Shown in pieces: positions 34,822-42,882 of a DNA stretch of 64,000 bases. Source of the DNA: Caryophanon latum (GTDB lineage Bacteria; Bacillota; Bacilli; Bacillales_A; Planococcaceae); the NCBI RefSeq assembly GCF_001700325.1, contig NZ_MATO01000044.1:1-64000 (forward strand). The letters run 5' to 3'. Under the pieces are notes generated by a model. The model was not told the DNA's origin. It ran no database searches and saw nothing but the letters and a program-made list of their open reading frames with translations. Position 1 is the stretch's first letter. Each line of letters starts with the position of its first letter. Made by a program: the position numbers and the translations under genes.

Positions 34822-35331
34822 TTAACTAACGTGTGCGTGTGTAATTGCATTCGTTTCATTTCGCAATGCACGAACGTAACGATCAGCGTCATCATAGCGT
34901 TGTAATAATAACGAACAGCGCACGAGTTGCGTCAGTAGCGCCGTTTCATATTGCATATGTCCGTACTGTGCAATATGTCGCTGTGCCTTCATAAGCATCG
35001 CATACGCTTCGTCATAACACCCCGCATGCTCATCGATCGCTGCACGTTGCAACAACGCCTCTGTATGCGTCACTGTATGTGGTGCAGACGCTGTAAGCTT
35101 ATGGTTTATATAATACCGCGCTTTCGTCGTGTTGCCTACTAAACGATACCCGTCTGCTAATGTCGTCATAAGTGTATAAAACTGTTCCAATGTGTCGTAG
35201 CGAACGTTTCGTAGCTGCACTAAACATGCATGCACAATATGCGGTGCGTGCGTCTCCTGTTGTGAAAATGGCTGTTCGTGAACGTTCGTCGTTTCCGCTA
35301 TACGTTTTGCAATTGCTTCAATATTTGTCAT
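34822..35331 (-). CDS. Helical repeat (TPR-like) protein under T-box control
   Basis: 169 residues, all-helical, rich in paired helices with TPR-like spacing (LADGYRLVGNTTKARYYI, then AGCYDEAYAMLMKAQRHI). Many histidines and alanines. No enzymatic motif. GAAGGAGATACATC supports ATG 35331. It directly follows a T-box leader and terminator, so its expression should respond to an uncharged tRNA. Function unknown. Confidence 0.6.
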   Translation of the reverse strand: MTNIEAIAKRIAETTNVHEQPFSQQETHAPHIVHACLVQLRNVRYDTLEQFYTLMTTLADGYRLVGNTTKARYYINHKLTASAPHTVTHTEALLQRAAIDEHAGCYDEAYAMLMKAQRHIAQYGHMQYETALLTQLVRCSLLLQRYDDADRYVRALRNETNAITHAHVS

Positions 35332-35363
35332 GATGTATCTCCTTCGCTGTTTCATGTTGGCAT

Positions 35364-35660
35364 AAAAAAAACGCCCTCATCGTAAAATACGATTAGGACG
35401 AAAAAATTTCGTGTTACCACCTAACTTTGCAATGAACTCACATTCATTGCCTCTACCAGTACGAACATACTGCTGCTGTTGTAACGAGTGCCCCTCGTCG
35501 TAGCCTACATATCGGTACGAAGCTCCAAGGTCATGTTCGGTAGCTGTTGTTTGCCTCAGTTCCACCAATCCGACGCTCTCTTTGAAACACATCACTACGT
35601 ACTCTTCCTTATCAATGCCTACATGTTTTAAATTATGTAGCATATCGTAACACCTTGCCG
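35364..35660 (-). ncRNA. T-box riboswitch leader
   Basis: On the minus strand: stem I entry GATAAGGAAGAGTACG, the AGAGAGCGTCGGATTGGTGG block, CCTTGGAGC, the T-box core AGGTGGTAACACG (35411-35423), and a terminator CGTCCTAATCGTA/TACGATGAGGGCG with eight Ts (35364-35400). The specifier region reads CAGCTACCGAAC; ACC (Thr) or TAC (Tyr) are candidates and I cannot decide. A promoter TTGAAA-N17-TACGAT may lie around 35650-35680. A frame of 88 codons over this RNA is not a gene. Confidence 0.88.
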
Positions 35661-35727
35661 CGCATTTTTCAATTATTTTCGAAAAATAAATAGTATTCTC
35701 ACATATAAGAATAGTGAAAAAGTACGA

Positions 35728-36108
35728 CTACAAATGCTTTCTTGCTAAAAAGGCGTCACGCTGTAGCTGATGTAGGAGTGCGTCTAAGCCGTCAAACTTT
35801 TGCTCGCTACGTAAAAATTCCACGACTTCAACATCGAGCTGCTCACCGTATAAATCGCCCGCAAAATCTAGCAAATGCACTTCGATCGTTTCGTGCGAGC
35901 CGTCTGCAATCGTCGGACGTGTACCGATATTCATTACCGCCTTATGCTGCACACCTGCTCGGTATACGTATGCACTGTACACACCTGGCATATACGAATG
36001 AACCGCTTCAATATTTGCTGTTGGAAACCCAATTGTACGACCTAGCTTTTTGCCATGCACAACTTCACCTGTAATGACTACCTGTTCTTGACGTTGACGA
36101 ATGATCAT
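35728..36108 (-). CDS. Stand-alone riboflavin kinase domain protein
   Basis: 126 residues covering only the flavokinase domain: GEVVHGKKLGRTIGFPTAN, MPGVYSAYV, MNIGTRPT, and ETIEVHLLDFAGDLYG with the catalytic Glu. Normal RibF is about 310 residues with an N-terminal FAD synthetase domain, absent here. It may be a monofunctional kinase or RibR-like regulator. AAGGAGG precedes ATG 36108. No FMN riboswitch is visible. Confidence 0.82.
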   Translation of the reverse strand: MIIRQRQEQVVITGEVVHGKKLGRTIGFPTANIEAVHSYMPGVYSAYVYRAGVQHKAVMNIGTRPTIADGSHETIEVHLLDFAGDLYGEQLDVEVVEFLRSEQKFDGLDALLHQLQRDAFLARKHL

Positions 36109-36284
36109 GTACTTGCCTCCTTTATTTATGAAAAATGGCGACTTGGTGCGCAAAATGCTACAGCCAAGCCGCCTTTAGTTTGTCTAATAAGCAACGTTAT
36201 ATACTAGTAACTTTATAGGATTTGTTTTGAATAGTCAATTCATTTTTTCAATTTTCACATTTTTATACGCACAACATTTCTACT

Positions 36285-36583
36285 GTATAGATTGAACTTT
36301 TGAAGATGACATGAGGAAAGCATTGTTCTGACGTGTAGGCGGCGACTTCTGCAGGACAAGCAAAAGTTCTTTTGCGACGAGTAATCGCAGGAGCAAAATC
36401 TTTTCTGCCTCGAGTAACCGCAGAGGCACTCGAACCGAAAATCACCGAAAATCAAGGAACAAAGGCTAAGTTCGTCGCGTCCTTGCGACAACGCCTTTGT
36501 GACCGACATCGTGTCGCCCTCCGCGAAAAGCGTCCGCCGAAACAAAAGAACGGTACAATATTAAGTTCAATGTATATACATTG
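36285..36583 (-). repeat. Longest family C element
   Basis: 299 bp in reverse orientation. Ends ATTGAACTTTTGAAGATGAC and TTAAGTTCAAT form short inverted repeats. Flanking octamers are TGTATAGA and TGTATATA, a probable target duplication with one mismatch. Includes GACGAGTAATCGCAGGAGC and the CTCGAGTAACCGCAGAGGCA hairpin. Confidence 0.75.
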
Positions 36584-36665
36584 ATCCCGTAATCGTTGCA
36601 ACACATCAAAAAAACGTTATAATAAACGATAGTAATTAACTGACAAATGAAGGGCGTGCATACAC

Positions 36666-37556
36666 ATGACAAACATTCCACCAATCGTAACAGGCGACTG
36701 GCTAGAGGAGCAGCTGCAAAATCCTGCGCTTCGCCTACTCGATGCAACGACATTTTTAAAAATTCCAGAAGGCGCGGGCTACCCGGAGCTTTGGTCTGGT
36801 CGTGAAGCGTATAAAGAAGAACATATTCCAGGTGCTGCATACGCGGATTTATTACATGACTTCACCGATCCAAACGGCACAGCGCCATTTACGATTGCAA
36901 CGCGCGAGCAATTTTTAGCAGCGATTGAGCAATTCGGCATTACGAAAGATACATTCGTTGTCATTTACGACCGCGGACCACTTGTGAATGTCGACGTGCT
37001 CGCATCCGATTGGTCTGCTCGCCTTCGCTGGCAATTAAAATACGAAGGCTTCGACAACGTAGCGGTGCTTGACGGCGGTTTCCGCAAATGGAAGCTTGAC
37101 GGTCGCCAAACAGTAAGCGGCGAAAACGATTACGAGGCAGCTCCGTGGACGTTCGAGCGTCGCCCACAGCTAATCGTCACAAAAGAGGACGTAAAAGCGG
37201 CGATGCACGACGACAATATTATTTTAATTAATAGCTTATCGGAGGCAGACTTCCGCGGCGAAACGAACACGTATCCACGTAAAGGGCATATTCCAGGCAG
37301 TCAAAACGTCTTTTTCGGCAGCCATTCAAGCCCCGAAACACGTCTCCTTAATAGCGATGACGTACTGCGCGACACGTTTAACAAAATCGGCGCACTTGAT
37401 CCAAACAAAAAGGTCATTACGTATTGCGGCGGTGGCATTGCAGCAACGTGGAATGCACTATTATTAAATAAGCTCGGACAGGAAAACGTAGCGGTATATG
37501 ACGGCTCGTTAAACGAATGGGCAAGCGACGACAGCTGTCCACTCGTGACGCTGTAA
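36666..37556 (+). CDS. Thiosulfate/3-mercaptopyruvate sulfurtransferase
   Basis: 296 residues, two rhodanese domains. The first is inactive (no cysteine in the loop at about 105); the second has the active-site loop TYCGGGIAATWNA (about 255-267). Transfers sulfane sulfur from thiosulfate or 3-mercaptopyruvate. GAAGGG precedes ATG 36666. No CstR-type operator is visible, so it seems to be regulated separately from the cst genes. Confidence 0.88.
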   Translation: MTNIPPIVTGDWLEEQLQNPALRLLDATTFLKIPEGAGYPELWSGREAYKEEHIPGAAYADLLHDFTDPNGTAPFTIATREQFLAAIEQFGITKDTFVVIYDRGPLVNVDVLASDWSARLRWQLKYEGFDNVAVLDGGFRKWKLDGRQTVSGENDYEAAPWTFERRPQLIVTKEDVKAAMHDDNIILINSLSEADFRGETNTYPRKGHIPGSQNVFFGSHSSPETRLLNSDDVLRDTFNKIGALDPNKKVITYCGGGIAATWNALLLNKLGQENVAVYDGSLNEWASDDSCPLVTL

Positions 37557-37561
37557 CATAC

Positions 37562-37597
37562 AAAAAGCATTAGCGACTTTTTTCGCTAATGCTTTTT
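37562..37597. terminator. Bidirectional terminator, sulfurtransferase / DUF3169
   Basis: AAAAAGCATTAGCGA pairs perfectly with TCGCTAATGCTTTTT around a 6-base loop. Confidence 0.9.
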
Positions 37598-37600
37598 TCA

Positions 37601-38284
37601 TTATCGGTTACGTACTTTCAACATATATTGCATATTCATTACGATTAAAATAAGTGCCATGACAATAATCGAAAACAGCTGTGATTCGTTTGAATACACT
37701 GAGTAAAACACGCAGCCAATCATCGCAAATAACAATAATGCGTTGCCGATTGTAAATGATTTATACAACCCTTGCAGCATGATGTGGCGCTCTCCTTCGT
37801 CGCTCATATCAAACAGCTTTTTCGCATACTCTTTGTCGTTTACTGACGGGAAATCGCGCTCTGGATGCACGTATTTCATATAACTAGGTGAGCGGTAATT
37901 AATCATCGCCGCCGCAAATGCAGTTGCTGCCACAATAATTGTTAACACGATTGACTGATCTGTAATCGCGATGACCGCAAACGCCACAATACTTAAAATA
38001 ACCGATACCGTACTTGCTAACGTCATATCGCTAAACAGCTTATATAAACGATCTTCCTTTACGTCCTCTTCGTCCCCTGTCACTTCTTTGCTCGCTAACG
38101 ATTTCAGTTTCACGATGTTGACGAACGACATTCCGATGAGTAATAACGAAATCGCCGAAAATAATACGCTAATTTCAAATGCAATGCTATACAGCGACAG
38201 CGTAAACGATGAACCGTCCGCTCCCGAGGCGATAAACCACCCAACAATTCCCCCAATAAATAATGATACGATAAACTTCTTCAA
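37601..38284 (-). CDS. DUF3169-type membrane protein
   Basis: 227 residues with six hydrophobic segments in three pairs and a charged loop (EVTGDEEDVKEDRLYKLF). Fits DUF3169 proteins, which commonly pair with a small XRE regulator, as here. Starts at TTG 38284 immediately after the regulator's TAG, with AGGGGGAG upstream. Function unknown. Confidence 0.75.
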   Translation of the reverse strand: MKKFIVSLFIGGIVGWFIASGADGSSFTLSLYSIAFEISVLFSAISLLLIGMSFVNIVKLKSLASKEVTGDEEDVKEDRLYKLFSDMTLASTVSVILSIVAFAVIAITDQSIVLTIIVAATAFAAAMINYRSPSYMKYVHPERDFPSVNDKEYAKKLFDMSDEGERHIMLQGLYKSFTIGNALLLFAMIGCVFYSVYSNESQLFSIIVMALILIVMNMQYMLKVRNR

Positions 38285-38488
38285 CTAAAGCTCCCCCTCT
38301 TCAAAAATAAAAATTTCATCGACTGGCTCTTGCAAAATTTTCGAGATGCGCACCGCTATTAATAGCGATGGAATTAATTCCTCTCGTTCGAGTAAACTAA
38401 TCGTTTGTCGTGACACTTTCGCAAGCTTTGCGAGTTCTGTTTGGTTTAATCCGTGACGTGCTCGCAGCTCCTTTAATCTCGTTTTCAT
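38285..38488 (-). CDS. Small XRE-family regulator
   Basis: 67 residues, nearly all helix-turn-helix: RLKELRARHGLNQTELAKLA, KVSRQTISLLE. GAGGTGAG lies just before ATG 38488. Cotranscribed with and abutting the DUF3169 gene. Its own promoter overlaps a strong palindrome (38521-38574), consistent with autorepression. Confidence 0.85.
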   Translation of the reverse strand: MKTRLKELRARHGLNQTELAKLAKVSRQTISLLEREELIPSLLIAVRISKILQEPVDEIFIFEEGEL

Positions 38489-38507
38489 CTCCTCACCTCT
38501 TGTACAC

Positions 38508-38574
38508 ATTGTAAAACAATAAAGTCATTTTGACAAGTATATTTGTCAAAATGACTTTCTAAGTTGTCAAAATG
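38508..38574 (-). promoter_or_regulatory. Promoter and triple operator of the XRE/DUF3169 operon
   Basis: A perfect 16-bp inverted repeat, AAAGTCATTTTGACAA (38521-38536) and TTGTCAAAATGACTTT (38543-38558), plus a third half site TTGTCAAAATG (38564-38574). Minus-strand promoter: TTGTCA (38536-38531), 17 bases, TACAAT (38513-38508). The -35 lies in the operator. Confidence 0.78.
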
Positions 38575-38611
38575 CTAACATTACTTACAAAGAGTTCAAT
38601 ACGCTCACGTT

Positions 38612-38812
38612 TTGTTCATTGACCATTTTTATATAGCTGAGTCGATGTTTTCAGTACAAAATCGGAATAAATTGCTTGATCGTGATCGTAGGACGTGTAC
38701 GGCTAAACACTTTGAGGAACAGCTGAAATTCTTTTTGCGACGAGTAATCGCAGAGACAAGTCGAGCTATAATGCGCGTTCAATCTATTGTTAGCTAATGA
38801 ACATACTCGCTT
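38612..38812 (+). repeat. Degenerate family A copy
   Basis: GTTCATTGACCATTTTTATA at the left, TTTGCGACGAGTAATCGCAG in the middle and TTGTTAGCTAATGAACATAC at the right follow the family A layout with many changes. Confidence 0.6.
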
Positions 38813-38920
38813 TAAACAAAAAGATTATTCTAAATTTTCTAATTATATGTTCCAATATTCGGTACAATGCTTTAAAATTGACGTAAACGAGCAAATTATG
38901 ACAGAAGGGAGAAATTTCAT

Positions 38921-39364
38921 ATGGTCATCTCTTTACTCATTAGCATATTACTTATTATTATTGGTATTTGGCTATTTTATGTGAATTACGTCTATGCAGG
39001 CGTTGAGCCAATTTTGCAAAACGGCTTCATTTGCACAGCGGGAGGGCTGCTGCTATTTTGTGGCATTTGGGGCAATAATTTTGACGTGACGCTCACTGCA
39101 CCAGCCGCGATTATTTTACCGCTTGCACTGCTGGCGGCGTACACAATTTTATGGCATGCGCGCCCACGCTATACATATGAAGCGGCGAAAAAAATTGTGG
39201 CGACGATGACACATGATGAAATGATTCCACGCAAGCTGACAATTTGTAGCGATAACGGCATGTACGCATTTTACACCGAGCGCCGTCATTACTTCGTTGA
39301 TCCACAATCAGGCGAAGTGTATGAGGAATACGCGCTTTTCACAGCGGAGGACGATATTTTGTAA
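38921..39364 (+). CDS. Unknown membrane protein
   Basis: 147 residues: three hydrophobic segments (about 2-24, 34-50, 57-77) followed by a soluble tail of 65 residues rich in Glu, Tyr and His (FYTERRHYFVDPQSGEVYEE). Not recognised. AGAAGGGAG precedes the ATG; a single gene closed by its own terminator. Confidence 0.6.
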   Translation: MVISLLISILLIIIGIWLFYVNYVYAGVEPILQNGFICTAGGLLLFCGIWGNNFDVTLTAPAAIILPLALLAAYTILWHARPRYTYEAAKKIVATMTHDEMIPRKLTICSDNGMYAFYTERRHYFVDPQSGEVYEEYALFTAEDDIL

Positions 39365-39370
39365 ACGCTT

Positions 39371-39406
39371 ACCCAAGAGACGTACTAAACGTTTCTTGGG
39401 TTTTTT
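39371..39406 (+). terminator. Terminator
   Basis: ACCCAAGAGACG pairs with CGTTTCTTGGGT (one mismatch), then six Ts. Confidence 0.8.
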
Positions 39407-39459
39407 GTTGATTATTCACATCATATTACCGATACATCATATGAAAGGACGGGATGTAC

Positions 39460-40077
39460 ATGAAAGTTCAAGCGATCAATGGGGTTTACAACAGCTACGA
39501 GCAAGCAACAGCTGTAAGCAGCGACACAGATTTTCGTCAGCTGCTCACAACGACGAATGAGGAAGCGCCAGTCGAAGCACAGCAAGATGTCAAAAAGCTG
39601 TCGTTTCGCGATATGATCGACGTCGAGCATAAAGCGATTGTTGCGTTTCGACAAGGCGATTTAATCGGGCATGCACACTATATGCAACAGCTGCACGGCT
39701 ATGAAGGAGCTGTTGAGCGCGTAAACGACATTGTGGCCGCTCAAACGACAGATAGCGGCATTTTTCCAGATGACGCACCACAATCTGTTCAACATTACGT
39801 AAGCGGGCTGTCATTAAAGGAACGCATGACGATGTTTACACAAGTTGGCGTGCAAAAAGTGATGGCAAACGTATATGAGGACGCGAGCGGAAAATGGCGT
39901 GTGCAGCAGCCAGGTGAAGCCGGGTACGTCGATTTATTCGAGCAGCCTGATTTCTCGTACGAAACGCTTATCGAAAACATGCTTGCTCAAATCGAATTTA
40001 ATCGCAAATACTCAACAGAGGAAGATTACGAACATCAATTACAAGTCATTCTCGGCTTAAAGAACGCGATTGCATAA
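39460..40077 (+). CDS. Unknown soluble protein
   Basis: 205 residues, no signal peptide or membrane segment. Opens MKVQAINGVYNSY, similar in wording to the opening of the convergent gene at 40120 (MNIQAMNSYP). Middle part helical with LSFRDMIDVEHKAIVAFRQ. ATG 39454 and ATG 39460 are both possible starts after AAAGGACGGG. Not recognised. Confidence 0.6.
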   Translation: MKVQAINGVYNSYEQATAVSSDTDFRQLLTTTNEEAPVEAQQDVKKLSFRDMIDVEHKAIVAFRQGDLIGHAHYMQQLHGYEGAVERVNDIVAAQTTDSGIFPDDAPQSVQHYVSGLSLKERMTMFTQVGVQKVMANVYEDASGKWRVQQPGEAGYVDLFEQPDFSYETLIENMLAQIEFNRKYSTEEDYEHQLQVILGLKNAIA

Positions 40078-40078
40078 A

Positions 40079-40118
40079 AAAAGACGCTCGGCACGAAACA
40101 TGCCGAGCGTCTCTTTTC
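40079..40118. terminator. Bidirectional terminator between two unknown genes
   Basis: AAAGACGCTCGGCA pairs with TGCCGAGCGTCT around a 7-base loop, with T and A runs at the sides. Confidence 0.85.
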
Positions 40119-40119
40119 A

Positions 40120-40485
40120 TTAAATGCTTGTCATATATCGTTCGAGCTGCTTTTCTTTTTGAGCGACGACGCCCGTTTTGGAAAATAGTTTAACAAGCTC
40201 TGGATCCAGTACGTCCGTCAGCTTTTTGATCACGATTTCGTCCACCATTCCTTGTAAGTCGCCTGTACTTTCGTCTTCCTTCTGCGACTTCGGTAACTTC
40301 GATTCCTTCACCATGACGCGTTCACCATTTGCCTTCGTTACGTAATGGCGCAAATAGCCGTCTTCCTTTTTAATTTCATACGTCGTTTTGCCCTTTTGCT
40401 CCTCGCTTAAAAAGAAATTGCTCGGTAAATGTGGTGCGCGTTTTGTGGCAGTGATTGGATAACTGTTCATTGCTTGAATGTTCAT
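40120..40485 (-). CDS. Unknown small protein
   Basis: 121 residues, charged and soluble, lysine-rich (VMVKESKLPKSQKEDESTGD), with LTDVLDPELVKLFSKTG near the end. Start ATG 40485 after TTGGAGGT. Its opening MNIQAMNSYP echoes the gene at 39460. No known domain. Confidence 0.6.
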   Translation of the reverse strand: MNIQAMNSYPITATKRAPHLPSNFFLSEEQKGKTTYEIKKEDGYLRHYVTKANGERVMVKESKLPKSQKEDESTGDLQGMVDEIVIKKLTDVLDPELVKLFSKTGVVAQKEKQLERYMTSI

Positions 40486-40641
40486 GTTTACCTCCAATAG
40501 TGTTACATATTTCCTTTCATATCGGTCAATTTGCACAGCATTTCATCATTTCAGACATAATAAAGGATTTTTCAACATACGTCTCGAAATACAAAACAGA
40601 AGGCATTAGCTAACAATTCCAATTGAAAGTAGGCATTTATA

Positions 40642-41013
40642 ATGTTAGGAAACCAACAACTCTGTTTACGCCCTGTAGAAGCGGCAGATTTACCTCGTTT
40701 ATGGGAGCTCATTTATAAAGACGAGCAGCCCGAATGGAAAAAATGGGACGCACCGTACTATCCACATAAAGCAAAAACATATGACGATTTTTTGTTACTA
40801 AAAGATGATTGGATTGAGCATTTATTTACAACGTTACCTCTCGTTCGTGTAGGGTTTACAACGTGGTCTGGCAACGAACGAATGATACGAGTAGGTGAAA
40901 AGCTCGGCATGCAACTAGAGGCGCGCATTCGCAAAGTGCGTTATTACGACGGCACTTATTACGATTCGATTCGCATGGGACTGCTGCGCGAGGAATGGGA
41001 ACAGCTCCTATGA
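40642..41013 (+). pseudogene. GNAT acetyltransferase with internal deletion
   Basis: 123 residues. The N-terminal strand-helix (LCLRPVEAADLPRLWELIY) and the C-terminal part (RVGFTTWSGNERMIRVGEKL, then RKVRYYDGTYYDS) are those of a RimJ-like N-acetyltransferase of about 170-180 residues. Between KDDW and IEHLF, near residue 58, about 45-50 residues are missing, including the acetyl-CoA loop (R-x-x-G-x-G). The frame is kept but the enzyme should be inactive. Confidence 0.7.
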
Positions 41014-41351
41014 AAAAACTGTATGCCGCCTGTTTATTTTACGCATTCGCCTTACTGAACGTCCTCGTCTATGATGTGCAAACAAAGCAATTGACAACGA
41101 TTAGCTTTCTCGCATTTTTCGCCGCCACTGGAGCGTTTATGTTCATGTTGTCGTTAAAAGTGAAAACATGCGGACGTAATATATCCGCATGCTTTTTTTA
41201 TGAACATTTACGATACGCTTTGTACGAGCTGCTTAATAGTAAGATCGCTATCATGACCGGCACTAGACGCATTAAAGCAAATGGTGTTTCAAACAAAAGC
41301 GCTTTCCAAAACAATGCGCCTTCCATATCCCAAAGACCAGGCGTTAAATAA
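41010..41351 (+). CDS. Small membrane protein running through a terminator
   Basis: Frame of 113 residues; ATG 41010 overlaps the GNAT stop (ATGA). Residues 1-53 look real: two hydrophobic segments (about 3-20 and 27-46) ending LSLKVK. From there the frame passes through a terminator hairpin (41168-41199) and then runs antisense to the DUF2812 gene, so the C-terminal half is likely not natural. A mutation of the original stop is likely. Confidence 0.45.
   Translation: MKKLYAACLFYAFALLNVLVYDVQTKQLTTISFLAFFAATGAFMFMLSLKVKTCGRNISACFFYEHLRYALYELLNSKIAIMTGTRRIKANGVSNKSAFQNNAPSISQRPGVK
41168..41199 (+). terminator. Terminator inside the 41010 frame
   Basis: ATGCGGA (41168-41174) pairs with TCCGCAT (41184-41190), then seven Ts. 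Confidence 0.7.
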
Positions 41352-41752
41352 ATACCGTTATCTCGATAAAATAGGAAGCATAAAAACGATAGAATGAAAC
41401 CTAAGCTTAACGTATAGTTCATTATTCGCTTGTAATAGTCGTTTGCCGATTGACGATCCGAGAAAATTTCCGTTTGATCGTCCGCTTCCTTTTGCCAATA
41501 TTGAATGCCACCGATTGTATCGCCACGCACTAAATGCCACCCGAAATCTTCATACATGCTTTGATAGTTTTCAAATTTGTCTTTCGCTACGTAACGCTGG
41601 TAATCTAATCGCATCACGTATTGCTCGTCCATCTTTTCAAACGTATACACCCCAAGACCATTGATCGCTTTACAACGATAGCCTTTTTGCAGTTGTTCAT
41701 TTAACCAGTTCTCTTCTTTTTCAATATCTACAAAAAGCTTAAACTTCTTCAT
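41198..41752 (-). CDS. DUF2812 membrane protein
   Basis: 184 residues. The N-terminal 90 residues fit DUF2812 (KKFKLFVDIEKEENWLNEQL, with GYRCKAINGLGVYTFEK and YWQKEADDQTEIFSD). Two hydrophobic segments follow (about 110-128 and 152-172). Such proteins are usually coded next to a PadR regulator, as here, overlapping it by 14 bases. AAGGAAGTGGG precedes ATG 41752. Function unknown. Confidence 0.8.
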   Translation of the reverse strand: MKKFKLFVDIEKEENWLNEQLQKGYRCKAINGLGVYTFEKMDEQYVMRLDYQRYVAKDKFENYQSMYEDFGWHLVRGDTIGGIQYWQKEADDQTEIFSDRQSANDYYKRIMNYTLSLGFILSFLCFLFYRDNGIYLTPGLWDMEGALFWKALLFETPFALMRLVPVMIAILLLSSSYKAYRKCS

Positions 41753-42056
41753 CCATCCCACTTCCTTCATATAAAGATAAAATGTGCGTTAGCCGATTGC
41801 GTTCTAGCTGTAAAATTTCCTTGCCTTCATTTGTAATGCAATAAATTTTCCGTCGCCCTTCTTCCCCAACTGGCTCAATCCATCCGTGCTTCGTCAAATT
41901 TTCAACGGCACCGTACAATGTTCCCGCCGCCAATACAACTTGACCGTTACTCATTTGCTCGATTTTTTGCATCGCTGCATACCCGTGCAACGGCTCACGT
42001 AGCGCTAACAAAATATAATGCATCGTTTCAGATAACGGTAATAGCTTATGTTTCAC
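41739..42056 (-). CDS. PadR-family regulator (with DUF2812)
   Basis: 105 residues, winged-helix PadR: ETMHYILLALREPLHGYAAM, LAAGTLYGAVENLTKHGWIE and RRKIYCITNEGKE. Starts at GTG 42056 with AAGGGGGTGA upstream. Likely represses itself and the DUF2812 gene. The repeated AGTTCAACT/AGTTGAACT motifs upstream (about 42075-42122) could be its operator. Confidence 0.82.
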   Translation of the reverse strand: MKHKLLPLSETMHYILLALREPLHGYAAMQKIEQMSNGQVVLAAGTLYGAVENLTKHGWIEPVGEEGRRKIYCITNEGKEILQLERNRLTHILSLYEGSGMDEEV

Positions 42057-42074
42057 CTCTTCACCCCCTTACTC

Positions 42075-42135
42075 AGTTCGACTATATAGTTCAACTTAGT
42101 AAAAGAATAATACAGTTCAACTGAATAGTCAATAT
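42075..42135. promoter_or_regulatory. Direct/inverted AGTTCAACT repeats upstream of padR
   Basis: CAGTTCGACTATATAGTTCA, ACTTAGTAAAAG and CAGTTCAACTGAATAG place three GTTCRACT-type motifs in about 50 bases upstream of padR. They probably mark the PadR operator and promoter. Confidence 0.45.
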
Positions 42136-42164
42136 AAAGTAGCTCGTTTCAACTAATTTATAGA

Positions 42165-42213
42165 CAGAAAAAAGCTATGCTAGTTGTCTGTTTCGACATT
42201 TTAGCATAGCCTC
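42165..42213 (-). terminator. Terminator of the ars operon
   Basis: On the minus strand GGCTATGCTA pairs with TAGCATAGCTTTTTTC; T-run after the stem. Confidence 0.75.
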
Positions 42214-42251
42214 GTTCATAGTGAGTATCGTGTTTTCAATATGTTAATTAG

Positions 42252-42455
42252 CTACGGATCCATCGTTAGCTGTAGCAGCGCTGTTTTAAAATTTTCATGT
42301 GTAATCGAACCAAACGAATCGATATCGTCTTGAAAAAAATGTACTAACATGTATTGTTCAAGCGTTTCAATCGACGCTTTTTCAGACAGCACGAGCAACT
42401 TCATATAAGCAATAAAGAACGCCACTGATTTGTCGCCGGATTTATGAATGCGCAT
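42252..42455 (-). CDS. Small unknown protein at the end of the ars operon
   Basis: 67 residues from ATG 42455, which begins one base after the arsC stop. Contains SVAFFIAYMKLLVLSEKASI and an acidic FFQDDIDSFG. No cysteines or known motif. The frame is open further upstream within arsC, but the coupling position supports 42455. Could be an accessory of arsenic resistance. Confidence 0.5.
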   Translation of the reverse strand: MRIHKSGDKSVAFFIAYMKLLVLSEKASIETLEQYMLVHFFQDDIDSFGSITHENFKTALLQLTMDP

Positions 42456-42456
42456 C

Positions 42457-42867
42457 TTATTGCTCACTCGCAAACTGTTGAATACGCATTTCGATTGCAT
42501 CGCGTACGCTTTCAAAAATGCGCCATTTTTCCTCGTCTGTTCCTGTTGCTTTCGCAGGATCATCAAACCCCCAATGCTCACGGCGAACATGAGATGGTGT
42601 CACTGGGCATTTGTCCGCTGCGTCGCTACAAAGTGTCACGACAAGCGTTGCACGATGTAATAGCTGCTCATCAATGATGTCCGATGTTTGTTTCGTAATA
42701 TCGATGCCGACGTCCGCCATCGCTTTAACCGCATTCGGGTTCAAGCCGTGCGCTTCAATCCCTGCACTATAAATGTTCCAATTTGGCAAATACTTTTTCG
42801 CAAACCCTTCTGCCATTTGTGAGCGGCATGAGTTTCCTGTACATAAAAAATAAAGTGTGTTATTCAT
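42457..42867 (-). CDS. arsC: Arsenate reductase, thioredoxin-coupled
   Basis: 136 residues, low-molecular-weight phosphatase fold. P-loop [10 protein letters not shown] with the nucleophilic cysteine near residue 9, and the redox pair in [10 protein letters not shown] (about 80-87), as in ArsC of S. aureus and B. subtilis. Reduces arsenate to arsenite for export by ArsB. AAAGGA lies before ATG 42867. Follows arsB by 15 bases. Confidence 0.93.
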   Translation of the reverse strand: MNNTLYFLCTGNSCRSQMAEGFAKKYLPNWNIYSAGIEAHGLNPNAVKAMADVGIDITKQTSDIIDEQLLHRATLVVTLCSDAADKCPVTPSHVRREHWGFDDPAKATGTDEEKWRIFESVRDAIEMRIQQFASEQ

Positions 42868-42882
42868 AAACATGTCCTTTCG

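Noticed and set aside
35377-35643. 88-codon minus-strand frame
   Set aside because: It is the T-box leader RNA read as protein; the conserved RNA blocks explain it fully.
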